Origin: Acanthaster planci
Lineage: Eukaryota > Echinodermata > Asteroidea > Valvatida > Acanthasteridae
NCBI RefSeq assembly: GCF_001949145.1
Contig: NW_019091504.1
Coordinates: forward strand, 373,472-417,603
DNA length: 44,132 nucleotides
Direction of reading: 5' to 3'
Shown here: positions 9,236-23,109 of the stretch, in pieces
Layout of the letters: every line of letters begins with the position of its first letter
How positions within the stretch are numbered: the first letter of the stretch is position 1
Position numbers and translations under genes: made by a program
The notes under the pieces: generated by a model
Seen by the model: only the letters and a program-made list of their open reading frames with translations
The model's database searches: none
What the model was told of the DNA's origin: nothing

Positions 9236-12200
9236 AAAACTATCACCAAAGCATGAGTTTGCTAGCAAAATCTGAACAATTGGACGATGAGGTCATGACA
9301 ACCGATGAACTACTTGCTGGTTACATTTACCAAGTAAACAAATCATCTTCCTGGAATATAATTTAACAGACCATGCAGCATCTCCTCCAGTGTGCACAGC
9401 AGACGACCTTGCAGTCTACAATGATATAGCCCAAAATGCGTCCAACAATGGTTGAAGTACATTTGATGTTTATGGACACACCAAGGAGAATTTAGCAATG
9501 CATACTTGGTTTATAAACTTGTTTTAAAAAAAACACACATCTTTAAGACATATTGCAATGCCGCAAGCACACAGCTGGTTTAACATTGGTCAAGGAGGTC
9601 AAATTTTAAAGATAAACTTTTCTTGATTGATTTAACATTTCTGTATTAATGTCTAAAGCAGAAAAAAATATTTCCAAAAGTGTCAAAGTACTTTGTATAA
9701 TGATTACATGAAAATCAGTTTTGGCACATATAATGTAGCAATATGGTACCGTACTAACAATTATGTATTTATTACTTTGAGGCCTTTTTTCTTGAAATAT
9801 CTAGTTACTTCCTTTGTGCCATTTTCATATGATATCTATCTTTCTCCCACAAAAATATGGGCTCCCCAGCTTTTTCCTAATTGGATTTCCTATCTTTGGC
9901 TATTCTAATAACTATTATTTATGGTGACATACACTGTACTTGTGCATCCATGGTATGTTAAAGCTATCAAAATAGAAATTTGATGTCTCAAATTTGTTAT
10001 GTCAACTACTGATTGAATCTGTTAGTTTACAAAATTGATCTGTTATCCACACAGATGGAGGCATTACATGTAACTTGGTTTAAGCCTAGGGTCTGTCATC
10101 CAAAGTTTTCTGATCTTGTTATCATACATGTAGATACAAATTGTTACCCTCAAAACATGTGTAGTAAACCCCTCATTTCCTAACCATTCAGAACATCTTC
10201 ACCACCCTGCCTAGTGTGTAAAGCCTTTCTTGGCTTAAGTCCAACTTCATAATGCGAAAACACTTTGGACATCGAATCCTACTATTCAGAGGATGTCTGT
10301 ATTTCTTCCTCTTCCACTTGGCCAAGCTCTTGCGATTTTTGTCTATTTCATCCTGATTCTTTTGGTGCCATTTTTTTCCTTCTCTTATTCATGTCTCATT
10401 CAATTGGTCTTTATTAACGGACAAGTCTTACTGGCCCTTGCTAAAATGTCAAGCATGTACATGCGGGCTCATAGTAATTGAAAGTGAAACCAAGGCACTT
10501 TGTGAAGAGTCTGCAAGCTTGTCCAAATCACAAAGGAACTTGAAGAGATTTAATTGGCTTTGCATGTTACTTGTAGCGGTACCTGACTCACAGCTTAGTG
10601 TTGAAGTGCTACTTGATGGGTAGAAGACTTTCTATAATAAAGTGTAGTTGACAGCCTAAACTTGCAAATTTAGCACACAGAAATCTCAACTGCTGCCCAA
10701 GCCAATGTCCCCGCTGACTGACATGCATTCTGTTAAAATAATCAGCAGGAGCCAAGATGTTAAACCCAGCTGCTACAGGTATATGCAGGCAACTACATTT
10801 GATCAATGACAACACACATGTATTCTGCTTGGAAGGGCGAATGCCTTTCAATCGATGCATTTTCATGGTGCCTCTTGTCCACTCGTGTAAGTTGAGGACA
10901 GAGCTCAACAAAACTGAACAGAAGAACAGGAAATGTAGTCAACAGATGGGATAAAAATGTACTTTGAAAAGGAACCCTAACAGGTTACTAACAAATCATG
11001 TCATTATGCATTGACAGTGCTACGGACTTGTTCCAACCTGAGTTCTTGCACAACAAGAAAACTTACTTGATAAACCATAAGTTCTGCTATGCAGCATTTA
11101 GAAATCAAACCATGTAAGATAACATATAAGTGGAGTGAGTGGTTATGAGACCACAACCAGTTGAACCAGCTTAAGAAATGAACACATACATGTGAAATCT
11201 CTTCAAGTATTCTCACTTCCTTTGATCAGTTCGTCTCTATCTTCTCTTTCTTGTCTCTCTTTACATGTCTCCCTCAATCTACCTCTCAACCCAGCTAATC
11301 CTCCTGTCTTTCCAGCTGCTTTCCTCACTTTCTTTATGCCTACCTCTAAGTATGGTAACGATGTTCATTTCAGTTCGTGTCTTTATTTAAATAAAGATGG
11401 CTTGCAACACAGATACAGTGCAGATACATATTTCTCACATTGAGACATCGATCAAATACACAGTGTATCGTGGTTGGATCCTGTTAAAAATATGACCAAT
11501 TCATTCTCTGCATTTCTGCCATGAACACACCAGAAATTTGACCTCTTGCAAAGGTCAACATACAACTAAAATTTATTGAGTTCTGAAATTCACAAGAATA
11601 GCAAACAAGCTTGCAGCAAAAAAGAAAGCCAAACACCAATACAGTATTAATTTGTCTTCTGTTGACCGAGAAGGAACTAAGCATTAAAAGTTGACTGTAA
11701 ATAAATCAATTGAAATATGTAAATATCAACATAGGGAACAACCATTTTTACACATTTATTATGAAATTACTGTTCATGTACGTATTAAAGTTTGCATGAT
11801 CACTATTTAATTTTATGCGGTTTGAAATAAAATCTGTAATACGTAACAGCTGCCGTGGATCTGTGAAATAGCTTCTTTATACGTTTCAGTATAGTGTAGA
11901 TATGATAGATATTATTGACCACATTTGACCAAATCTGTGAATCTGTGAAATTGCTTCTTCAAATATTTCAGTACACCGTAGAAATGATTGAACTTTTCTT
12001 TGAGTCCTTCTGATTGGTTGACAAAACATGGTATATATACATACGACTGCTAGTATCACACTTCACATAATGCGCTATTCCAAGTGTTAGCAGATTGTGT
12101 CCTTTTATGTGATGCAAAACACAGAAAAGGAGGTTAGTTTTTAAATTAAAGTTTCCGTTGCAGTACCAATGTTTTTTTGTGATTTTACATGTTTTGCCAT

Positions 12201-12604
12201 ACTTAGTGTGTATGAGCATGGAGGCTAGAACTGGATTGAAACCACATAGGGATTTTGGTTTTCAAATAAAAATCTATGTCCATTTTAAGGCCAAAACTGA
12301 GAGCTAAATTTTGCTCCATCCATCGTGGACTGCACGAGGAAATAACAATTTTCTAAAATCCACCGTCAGCATGGTTACAATGTTTTGATTTTTGAAAGTG
12401 TTGACAAACTTGCAGAAATTTACAATCAATGGGAAAATACTGCTTCCACAACTGGCTCATTTTACTGTATTTCTGTCATACATGAAACAATTTAAAGCTA
12501 CAAGTGCACAGATTACTCAAAGTGGAGTGTAGGCCATCAAGTTTAATGGAAAATACAGTACATTTGTTTTTCCCCATGTGCTTACAGAACATATGGTATG
12601 GACT
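9236..12604. other. Region 3' of C1q gene 1, non-coding
   Basis: No polyadenylation signal lies close to the stop at 9233-9235. The first AATAAA on this strand that I found is at 10636-10641, which would give a 3'UTR of about 1.4 kb. A pyrimidine-rich tract lies at about 11215-11350. A diverged direct duplication of about 50 bases built on TCTGTGAAATAGCTTCTT occurs at 11858-11906 and 11939-11988. No other gene is supported. Confidence 0.5.
11858..11988. repeat. Diverged direct duplication of about 50 bp
   Basis: Two copies (11858-11906 and 11939-11988) share ATCTGTGAAAT, GCTTCTT, TTTCAGTA and GTAGA-ATGAT blocks at equivalent spacing, about 81 bases apart. Confidence 0.7.
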
Positions 12605-12653
12605 GTTTGTGTCCCACATACCAAAAGGCCCTGTGGTATGTGGGGGTACAAAC
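12605..12653. repeat. Imperfect hairpin with arms of about 18 bp
   Basis: GTTTGTGTCCCACATACC (12605-12622) pairs with GGTATGTGGGGGTACAAAC (12635-12653) across a 12-base loop. No coding frame or known RNA family explains it. It may be the remnant of a foldback element. Confidence 0.75.
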
Positions 12654-15600
12654 GGGATATATTATTCCATTTTCCGCTCACCCTTAGGGGATAACTAATA
12701 TTACTACGGCACATGTACATGTAGTATAATCAGTACTGACAATCAGTGCCTATTTGTTGACCATAGCTCCAAACGAAGTGACATGCAGGTACACTGTACA
12801 TGTAGGTTAGCAACATGATTTAGGAAAGAGTGAACAACAAAAGCGATGAGAAGCATCGAGTTGGACCTTTAGGCCAATAACAGTGGGTTCTGAGATGTGC
12901 CACAATGGCTTAATCTCTCCTGATCGCGGTGACACAGATTGTTTTCATGAAGGACTGTATCAAAATTTTGAAGCCAGTTCTTTTTTTTGAAATTCAGAGT
13001 CCATAAAATCAGTAAACTCTGTAGGAGTCTACATGCACACCAGTTAGGGGTAAGACTACTAGATCATGATAAGTGGTTTCTCCCCTGGGTACGGTACATG
13101 TGTTAATTACTGAATACCGATTTCTGCTTGAGCAACAAAACCTTTTCAATTAAAAAGAAATGAACAACTGTATTTCAATAAATATGCCAAGAACCAACCC
13201 CCCACCATCAAGGAAAAGGAAAATGTTTTCTTCTTCTTGTATAAAAAAAATCTCTTTAATCATTCAACTGAGTCAATCAATTAACACTTCTATGATTCAA
13301 GAACAATGGATGTGCAATGTGTGCATTAAGGTCAACGATACCCCATGTGTATCTAGTAGGACTCATGACACAGCTTTATCTGGCATATTAAGTTCATGCT
13401 CACATATCCCATCCTGTTCAAATGATGTTTGCAGTAAACAATACAATGTTTCACAACTGGGCCTGAATCACAAACTGCCTAAACACGGCCAGGTAGACCT
13501 CTCCTGACTCTGAGATCAAGTGGCTCCAGCCCGAACCTACCAAGACCAAGCAATGAGCTTCTGTTCCTCTTGTGGAACCTGGATGGTTGTGTTCAGCACA
13601 TGGGTGAACCAGATATCTGGCCGCCAGTTTAATACAGCGGGAACATTTCCCATGGATGGGGAATGACACAGATTAGCCTCTTCACCTGCAGGCACACCTG
13701 CTCTGACCCTGAGACTGTTTTGGCAAGCAGGCATCCATGCGTCAGTAATGTCCCGGAAATTGAGGAGCCTCAGAATATGGACCTTTCCCAAACACGCAAC
13801 ACTGCTGGGGACCTTGGTGGGCGGTCGTAGATGCAGTAGGCAAACTACTCCAGTGGAAAGAACTAAATGGGAAAGATTTCAGCAAAGGATCTCTTCTGAA
13901 GTACGGGTCAGATTCAGGTGCCAGCCAGAATTTCAGCTTAATGGGTTCTTATTTGCTTTGATAAAGATCATAAATGGGTGAATTGGCTCCCAGGAAGGGG
14001 GAGGTTTGGAGATCAAGGATTTTTAAGGGACAGCTGGACAGGAGATGGGGACTGCACCATTGATGCCCCATCATGCCTTGCACTGGCGGCAAATGCAGGA
14101 CAAACAATACACAAGGCATAATGAACCCTTCAAAAAAGTTACCTGATCTTTTGTCAAAACACTTCAGACCTCAGCAACACCAGTTTGACAAGTTTGCAAG
14201 ACGGCAACAAGTAACGAGACATTTGAAAATCCCAAAAGCCTTCTCTTCCAACTTTAAACATCATGAATGAGGAAGGTCCCCTGCAATCTTTACTTGGCTT
14301 TTTTATTTGTTTAAACTACACCAAGTCTCTGTTATCCTTCACTGCATTTAACTAAGGAATCCATTCTTGGGATGGTAGCTCCCCTTTTTTCCCCTGGGTT
14401 AGCCTGCACTCCAGGGATCACAGCACTAATGGAGCACGGAAAGTTTCTTGTGGTCAAACACTATGCCACAAAACCACAGAGTTCAGACCACAACTCAGCT
14501 CATGAACAAACTTTGTAATCCTAGAGTAAGCGATCTCCATCAACCAAGTGTGCATTTATGGGCACATTTCTAGGCACATATGTCATGCCGCAAGTGGGTA
14601 CTTTATTAAAGTAAAACACTGATACCAGTAACTTGGTTTCTGTGGTACCCAGATATCTGGGAAAAGACTTCAACAGAAAAAAGACTTTACCAAGAAAAAA
14701 TCATTACCCTAAAAATGCATTCAAATTGCTAATTCTGTCAGAACTGAATCGTTCATTGACTCAGTTGGGCGTAAATAATCAACATTTTCACACATCCCTG
14801 TAGCCTAGTTTTCATTTTAACAGTGTTCCAACAAAACCTTTCTTTTTCTTTGTCTAAAGAGTTACTAAGTAATTTGTGATTACAAGTACCCTGTAAAGTC
14901 TTATATATGCTGGAAATTAGCACTTACATAAGTGCATTCACTTGATTACACTTTGAAAGTGATGAAACTAGCATTATAAAAGTTGACCCCACCATTTTAA
15001 ATATTACATCTAATCTTTTAAAGAGCTGATTCAACAATTAAATGTTTACCTTGGAATTGTTAAAACGGCATTTAAAATGTTGAAGTAACCATTTCAAAGA
15101 TGGTTTTAAAACTTTAAATGCTTGTATCAACACTTTGAAAGTGAAGTCACTGACTGTACGCATGTATACAGTTATGTGTTGGATTTTAGCACTTAAGTTC
15201 TTAGAATTTGTATGAAAAGGTCCAGTAATTACAAAAAGAGGTTCCGTACATCGTTCTTAAATTTTCAAAAAACCCTCCTGATATTATAAAGTGAAAAAGG
15301 TTGTTTCACACAAAGAAAAAATTTGATAAAATCAAGTTAGATCAGAGCACAGCATGAAATCAGTGGCTGTCAAGACTGTTTACTGAATAATGACCAAATT
15401 TCTGAACTAGGTGATGATATTTGTGTCAGGTTAGCATTTTTGCTGGGTGTGCCCCTCTCTCCCACCACCACCCCATGCTGTTCCTGTCCGAAGAGAGTTA
15501 GTTTTCCTAAAGAGCATTCCCGAGTTGATCAGCACGACATTTGGCATTGCGATTGAAACAAACCTTGGGGTGGGCATCACAGGGGTGCCCAAATGTACAA

Positions 15601-18600
15601 ATGATGGTACTTAGAGGACAATTAGGCTTGGTTTTCCTTTTTGAAGATTGTTGAATTTATACTGGGAGGAAGCTGAGAAAAGGATGTGAGAAAGAAATGT
15701 CGCAACGTGATTGGTTGTCTCCAAATATCTCCAGAGAGATTGCAGGTTTCGTCCTAGGACACCTCAGAAACCAATTTTGGCATAAATGATTCTGATGCAG
15801 GACGAGGTAAAATTTGGACAGAAAAAAGCTTTTGAAGGACTTTGTAGAAACTCTGTAAATTGCTGGTTGCTTATCTGGAATATTCATTCAAAATTGCCAA
15901 TAGATAAAATTGGTGAAGGATCCAATTTAATTTGTCCTCCATGCTGTAAGCACTGTCATCTACAGCTTTGCAAAAGATGAAGTTTTGCTTGCCAAGAATA
16001 AGTCAGCCTTTTTTTGAATGACCAGGATGGCCTGTTTTTCAAATTAGGTCACTTCAAAATCAAGACAGAATTTCTAAAGCAATCCTGTTGAAGAAAACAA
16101 CTGTGTTACAGAAAAGAGTCTAGCTGAAATGGCTCCAAAGCAGGCTTGATTACATAAATTTTATTTAAAAAACTTAAAACTCAACAATTTAAATTACAAT
16201 GTATATCTGTAGATTCCAAAGGTATGGAGTTCTGACTGAAGCCCTTAGCCATGAAATCTTGGGGGGGGTTACATTTGAAGTTTTGGTCCTGACAGCTTGT
16301 CTTTTGCAAGATCTGATGTTGGATTCCCTGGGGTGGCATAATGCAGTATTCCCAGGTTGTGATTACAAAGTGAGTATATGAATCAATTGAATTAGGAGAC
16401 TTTGGAACAGGGAAGAAAGTGTTCAAATTGAATTATCCAATTTGATGTCAATCCAGATGAACGGCAGGCACTCTGACCACAAGATTTTATTTGGGCTGGA
16501 TCATTCGCCCACAGAGTAATCTTATACATTTTCAATTTACAGGAAATTTATTTCTATTAACTTTCCCTTTTACAAACTGATTATCTTTACACTGCTGAAA
16601 AATCGGGATCCATTCCAAGCAAATTTGTTATGTTACCACTGAAAATCTGCAAGACAAGTGAGAGAACTGCAAAGGTCTATCTCTAATCAAGCTGAAGGTA
16701 CTTTCCTAAAGTTGATCTGAAAGCAAATATCTGAACCACAGAACTTGGACAACAAGCATTGTTTTAGTGTCACCCTTTTCAATCCTTCTGCCAGTTGCAT
16801 GACCTCAAAATCCCAGCCAGCGCCCAGACAACAAAGACAAACTCTAGCCCGCCCGTCCAGACAGAGAGCGCACCAACTTTCAGTTTCACATGCAACAAAC
16901 TCTGTGTGAAACACTGACTTGAACTCATTTCCGACACTGACCATGACAGGCGACATACTGTAGACAAGTACAAACAACAGCCTATTCTATCTATGATGTT
17001 ATTCCTCCGTGCCAGAGTGTAATCATCTGCTTAAGTCTTACCAGACTGCAGAGTCTGCACGTAAAGTTTCAATCTAAATCTAAAACAAACTCAATGGATA
17101 CATTTGGGATTGTCATTAAAAGTTCAATGACAAAGGAAGCTTACCTAGATTTCCATGTAAAAAAGGCAGAAAAACAGCAATTATTCGAAGCAGACAATTA
17201 CAGGAAATCAGACAGTGAAAACAAGAACACTACTGATTATCAACACGTACAATGATGTTACCAGTTAAAAAAAGTTCTATTATAATTCTGTTCATTGTGT
17301 TTATTTTCCAGGATGGACATAAAATTGTCTCACTTAACTTCCTTGTTGATTCATTTTGTGTCTACAGAAGACCAAACATGACTGAAAGTTGGTGTGGGGA
17401 AATTTCAACAGAATAGCATTTTATTTTCCCTGTAACAGAATTATTCCTGTTTAAACAGTCTGTCATATTTCTCTCGCTGTTTCCCATGTCTAACCTTTTG
17501 TCTCTCACTTTCCATGCATTACATCTCGCTCTCCAATAAATCTTAGCTCTGCCTCTCAACAGGTTGAGAAATAAAAATACAAGGAGCATGAAAACCAAAA
17601 CTTTGGACGTGGTTACTTTTAGGACTTTAAGGATAAATTTTAAGGACAATTTTTATCATTTACAAATTTAAAATGTTTTGGAAAGAAATACACCTTTTAA
17701 ATTTGTAAAACGTTTTTAAGGACTTGTTTTTTAACACTTGGAAATTTAAAAGATGTAGCAGAGAAATAAATTTTTCAATTTTTTAATGACTTTTCTGGAA
17801 GTAACTCTTATTCTATCAGGGGAAAACTCATTCAAACATGTACGGAACTCTTGAGATATTTCAGACTAAAGTACCAGTAAGAAACATAATTGCTAAATTC
17901 CAATTAAATCAAATACATGTACATGTAAAAATGTCATTCAATAAAGGTTAAGACTGAAATGAGGACATTTCAAACCTCCCTGTCCAACAACCATCAACTC
18001 TGCCTTCTCCTTGACTATTTGAGCCGCCTTGCTCTCATTTATGGCTCCCATTTGACCCATCCACTCATCTCATATTTCTTATCATAGTCCTCTGACATTG
18101 TGCCCTAGTTTCTGTCTCTCCTTGCAAGATACCCGGCTAATCCACATTGTAATCCCTGGGCTCCAACTCAGCCTGTGTCTGCGCAGATGTATATCTGTGA
18201 AATTACTGGAATGAGGGTCAAGAAATACAGTGGGCAAAGGACTCAAGTTTGCCTTGATGCTGGTAATTGATTTCCGGACATCGGCTTGCAAGAAGCTCCA
18301 AGTCTGTGGGTGATCTAACCTTTCATTTAGGATGATGCTGACGAGCATGTGCTCAACATAACATATCCTTTTGACATTTTGATCTTATTTCGATGTTAAC
18401 CCCTGAAAAGATTTGCTGGACCATTTCAAGTGGCATTCATGAGCCAGGTGCTTAGTTCAGTTGTTATGGTCAAATCTCTAGGCAGATCCCATGGGCCTGA
18501 TTGACGTCCAGTCAAGAATACCGCAAGCTCTTCTCAGTGAACCTGTCCAAAAAGATGCTCCATCAGGGCCCTTGCTGAGGGATGCAAGTTGAACATATGG

Positions 18601-21600
18601 TTGGAGATTAGTTACACCTATTTGACTTCTGGAGAGCTTCCAAAAAAACTGTTCAAGGAGGAAGGCAGTAAAGACCTGGAAGAGGGAACCCAAGACCTAC
18701 ATGCCCAAATGATTACCAAGTAATGCCAATTAGATGTTACAGTTCAGGGTTAATCTTAAACAGACCAACAGCAAACCATCAGGAGGTACACAGATAGTTC
18801 AGATCAAAATGTCCTGGCGTGTATCAGGGTCATAGCAGTTCAGTGCTGAAGCAGGGATCAGGGAAGGAGAATCTTAGTCTTACTTCAGGTCTAAGAAGGT
18901 AAGTCCTTACTTGTTCTATCCTGATGAACAATGTCTGCATTTTGAATCATTCATTCACTGCAGGTGTTATAAGCCCTAATTCAGGTAAGCCAACCTTGAT
19001 ATGTAAACTTTCACTTTTTACCCAACTCTCAATATTTCTCAATAGTCTTAACAACCTGCAATGAAAGCGGGGCAGTGAATCAGTTGACTGCTGCTAGAGA
19101 TGTTCAATTTTAGCATTAGCAGTCAACTACACATACATACATGAACAACTCGGATAATAAAGTGCATGATGGTCGTCTGTACAATTGTGTTGCCAGTATT
19201 TTTGACCAGTGGCACCCTGAAGTTACTTACTCAAAGGTTTAAAGTAGTGAAATATCCAAACATCTGTGTTTCATCAATCACCAGGAAATCAGTAATTCCA
19301 ATTCTCAACGTGGAATTTTGTTCCGGTTTTAAAGTAACTTCAGTTTCCTTCAAAGTGGATGAATGGATCTCTTCATTTTCTAGAAATCCCTCTTGTATGT
19401 TTAAGATTCTTCCCATTTTCCTCAAGAGTTTTTGAGGCAGGGCCCACAGTGGCAGTGCCCCTATCAACCCCTTATTCGGTGGGAATATTTGTGAAATGTA
19501 AAAACTTCTCAATGCTTATAATTTTCTTGAAAGCAAATCTCATGAATAAGGATTCTCCTTGTTCTTTCTGTGGAAACACAAATTACAGTAGACTATCATA
19601 AAGTTTAAAAAGAATTCTGAACAGCTTGCATTTTCCTTTTTTTTTTTTTTTTGGTCTTACTTGGGTAACCCTGGAATAGGCCTACACACTGAGGGATGCA
19701 AATAATTTCTGATTCACTTGAGCATTCTCAAAGCATGACACCGGGTCCTGAGAGAGAACATTAAGAGGGTAATGAACCACATGCCGGTAGCTCCACTTCC
19801 TGGCAATGCCATGAATGCATTCTTTGAATTCTGAATGTTTTTAAGCCATGAAATACATGTACATGTATGCTTCTGGGGAGGTTGGGTGTGAGACTTGATG
19901 ACTCAAGCAGCATTTCCCACCGTTGTCAAGGGAATAACTGAATTACAAGGCTTGGAAAAACATGGTTAAGGGGTAACTCCAACATATCAATCAACATGAT
20001 GCTGCTCTCAAGAAACTCTTTCCTCAATCAGTTGTAAACCTTAATCCATTTCTGTTGACATAATTTTGATGACAGAATATAGACAGAAAACTATTTGTTT
20101 AAGGCATAGCTGAATTATAGCTGAACATTCAGCTGTGCAGCTATAAATTTAGATAACACAGTTTATGTCTATTTAAAAAGAGGTTTGGTACGATTGTTCA
20201 AGACTGAAGCTACAGTTTACAAGAGTACCAACAACGCTCTCCCAACCACAATCCAAGTCAGATCCTCTTACAACGGCCTAACCGCAAACATAACTCATCG
20301 ATTGAGTAAATTCTTGACGTCCTGCTCACCACGGGCAAAAATAGGATAAACCACATTCATGTTTTGAACACGAGGGCATGAATGGGAAGTACGGTAGTCT
20401 TCTTTGGGGGGGTCCTGCCAGGGGGATAACAGTAGGACGTGCTGACATGCGGCGTCTGCTGGGAAACTGCAGCGGGTTCATGATGTTGATTTAATGAATC
20501 TCGGAAGTCAGTCTGCCAAAGACATCGCGGGGTTTAACAGCCAATGCTGTTAAGATCTAGTGACTAATTTACAACTGGTATCAACTAACCTGTTGATGAT
20601 TTCAGTATGCAATGGTAAAAATGGTCTTTTAATCACCGAATTCCTCCTCAAGTAGGAGTGTCTGGCTCTAGATTCTGACCTATTTAAAGGCGGAATGTGT
20701 GGCTGTATCACACCAAGCCAACTGTATTTGTTTCAGTCACCCTCAGAGTTTAGTCATGGGGAACTGTTGCTGATGACCAACACATTCTTTATTTTTCACA
20801 GTCTCTGCAAAAATTCAATCAGATCTGCTGTGAAACTGGCTCGTTAAAGTTATTATCTCATGGCATCCAAAATTTGTAAACTTTTAGATCAAGACAACAT
20901 GCTACTCAGAAGCTGTATCCTTAATTCTATAAAGGCTGATGCCATCCCAGAGAAAAGCTGTCATGCCAAGGTAATGTCTCAAGGGATTACTAGGGAATAA
21001 GATAATACCTCGTGTCTTTGGCAAAGTCCTAAAAATACTTTTGTGTTCTTGTCTAATGCATACACTTTCATCAGGAAGAAAGTTATGCAAGATAATAATG
21101 CAACTTTCTGATTATTTCAACATACGGTTAAACACTGTTGTGACTAGTTTCCATGCTCTGCTTTTCTCTCAACAAACAATTGCAGACATAATCACTTAGC
21201 GTCTTGCTACACTTTTCCCCTCTCCAACAAACACGCATCCCTCTCCAAAACGGTCGGCTGAAAAATCCCACAGGAAATGTTTTCAGTCTTCATTCAATTT
21301 TCTTCATTCTGTTCAAACAGCTGTCTGGTGGCAAACATTTGGACTTAGTCAGGACTTTCTTCCTTTTCTGATACAGATGCCCCTAAACAAAGTAACAAAA
21401 TAGGACAAGCACTGGTCCATTAAGAGCTTCCACTTTGTGAAGTACAGGTATAAAATCTCAGCTAAAGGGTGCCAAGACTTATCCTCTTGCTGTCCGGATT
21501 TCTTCTGCAGCTATTAACAGATTTGCTCCAACCCGTAAGGGTGTGGGAAAAAGGTACATTGGAATTACAGGATTTAAGACTATTAGAGCTAATGATGTAA

Positions 21601-22833
21601 TATTCAGGGAGGTACTGTTCTAAGATTACATATTATGCACAATTAGTAGAGTGTTATTATTTTTGCTCAGGAAAAGACATTCCAGGGATGTGTGTTTAAA
21701 ACAATCTGTGCTAAGCTTGATACATTTGTGAACCTGGGAACAGGTCCACTGCATGCAGGTAGTGCGAACTTGTGTGGTCTAAGCCAAGTCAACACAAGGT
21801 TCCCCCCTCTGAAAAAGTTTGAGAAGCATTTAGTGGTTGGCTTATTTGTTGGAAATGAAGAGGAACAGTCATGGAAGGCACGATGAAGGCACGATAAAAA
21901 AAAAATGAGTGGGAAGAGTATTGTGAAGTGATTTATTTCCACACAAAAACAGGGGAACATTCACGGTAGGCATTGGTGGAAAAAAAATAATGCATGCCTC
22001 TGAGCTGGCTGATAGCATGTTTCATGTACATGTAATAGCTGGTCCCCTCCCTCCATTGGTAACTGTACACCAGGTGTCCTGCACAAATAAACCACTCTAT
22101 AAATATTCCCTTTCTAATGCTGTTTTTCCAACTTGAACCTTACTAAGGTTAAATTATCTAAACATCAACTTCAGCATTTGGAGAGTCTGTCAAGCTTTCG
22201 TTCACAGCGATCCGGGTTCACCAAAGACATGAATCCATGTGCACTGATCCAACTGAATGCCGGATTCTGTATGTGCTCTGGCTGAATCCACAGATTTGTT
22301 ATTTTTAGCTTCCAATTATAACTAATGAACCTAACAAGTGATGCAGGTGGATTTGAGAAAGTTTTCCCACAGACAGGAAAAACATCTGCAGAACTTTACA
22401 TATATGGGGGGTCCACTTTACTATTAACGATTAAAGCAAACTTGAAGTAATACGAATATGTGTATGTACATATGTATCAATGCATTGAAAGTGCATGTGT
22501 GAGAAACATTATCCAACTCCCTAACAGGAAACAATCTTAGCGATCACATTCTTTTCAGTTTCCTTTTACATTCACAAGTTTCAATAACTGAAGTGGAAAA
22601 TTGCAAAGCTTTTGTTAATTATTCAGAAATATACTGGCAGCTGAGAATGCTCTTTAAACACACTGAACAACTGCATTGAGACGCACAGGGTCACTTCTAG
22701 CATACATACAATAACTTATTTCAAATAATTCAAATGCATGAAGATCTTGTGGATGGCTTGATAAAGTGCATGTGACTGACGACAGTGATGATGTAAACAC
22801 TTATGGCCACAGAATTCCATCATGGATGACTTT
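12654..22833. other. Long region with no supported gene
   Basis: Over about 10 kb I find only short open frames of background composition. Moderately G+C-rich patches at 13500-13930 and 18080-18340 have overlapping open frames with no recognised domain or consistent splice sites. Small structures include an inverted repeat at 17659-17710, a T16 run at 19637-19652 and TACATGTACATGTA palindromes at 17914 and 19854. Confidence 0.5.
17659..17710. repeat. Short AT-rich inverted repeat
   Basis: TTTACAAATTTAAAA (17659-17673) is matched in reverse complement by TTTTAAATTTGTAAAA (17695-17710), with a 21-base spacer. It may be a decayed foldback element. Confidence 0.6.
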
Positions 22834-23109
22834 TTACAAGTGGTTCTTCATCTCAAGAGCCAATTCAAGCACCCCTAGTAGAGACTGCTGTGGTGGTGAT
22901 ATAGACACCCAAATTGGTGACAAGTGCAGCTGTAACAGAAGGTTATCTCTATCTGCTTTGAGCTTAAGTGCACCCTCACCGGCAATAGAAAGACAGATGG
23001 CACTAGTTTTCTGACCGGATTCCTGCTGACGTTCAGCGTTGCACGCAATGACCACACATTCCAGACTAAATTCGTTGAGAGTACTCAGCGTGCTCCGCGT
23101 CAGACACAC
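22834..23109 (-). CDS. Possible terminal exon of a TNF/C1q-fold protein
   Basis: A minus-strand frame of about 91 codons ends in TAA at 22834-22836 and has higher G+C than its flanks. An in-frame TGA lies just upstream, so it would have to be a 3' exon rather than a whole gene. Near the end the peptide reads ALKLKADRDNLLLQL, then hydrophobic strands, then SLLGVLEL. The spacing recalls the last strands of TNF-family domains (a Leu-x-x-x-Asp-x-Leu block, then a C-terminal Gly-hydrophobic-Leu block). Two other frames are also open over part of the interval, and no convincing acceptor or upstream exon was found. The family call is a guess. Confidence 0.22.
   Translation of the reverse strand: MCLTRSTLSTLNEFSLECVVIACNAERQQESGQKTSAICLSIAGEGALKLKADRDNLLLQLHLSPIWVSISPPQQSLLGVLELALEMKNHL

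Noticed and set aside
19637-19652. T16 run as the poly(A) tail of an antisense retrocopy
   Set aside because: No coding or repeat body and no target-site duplication are visible next to it.
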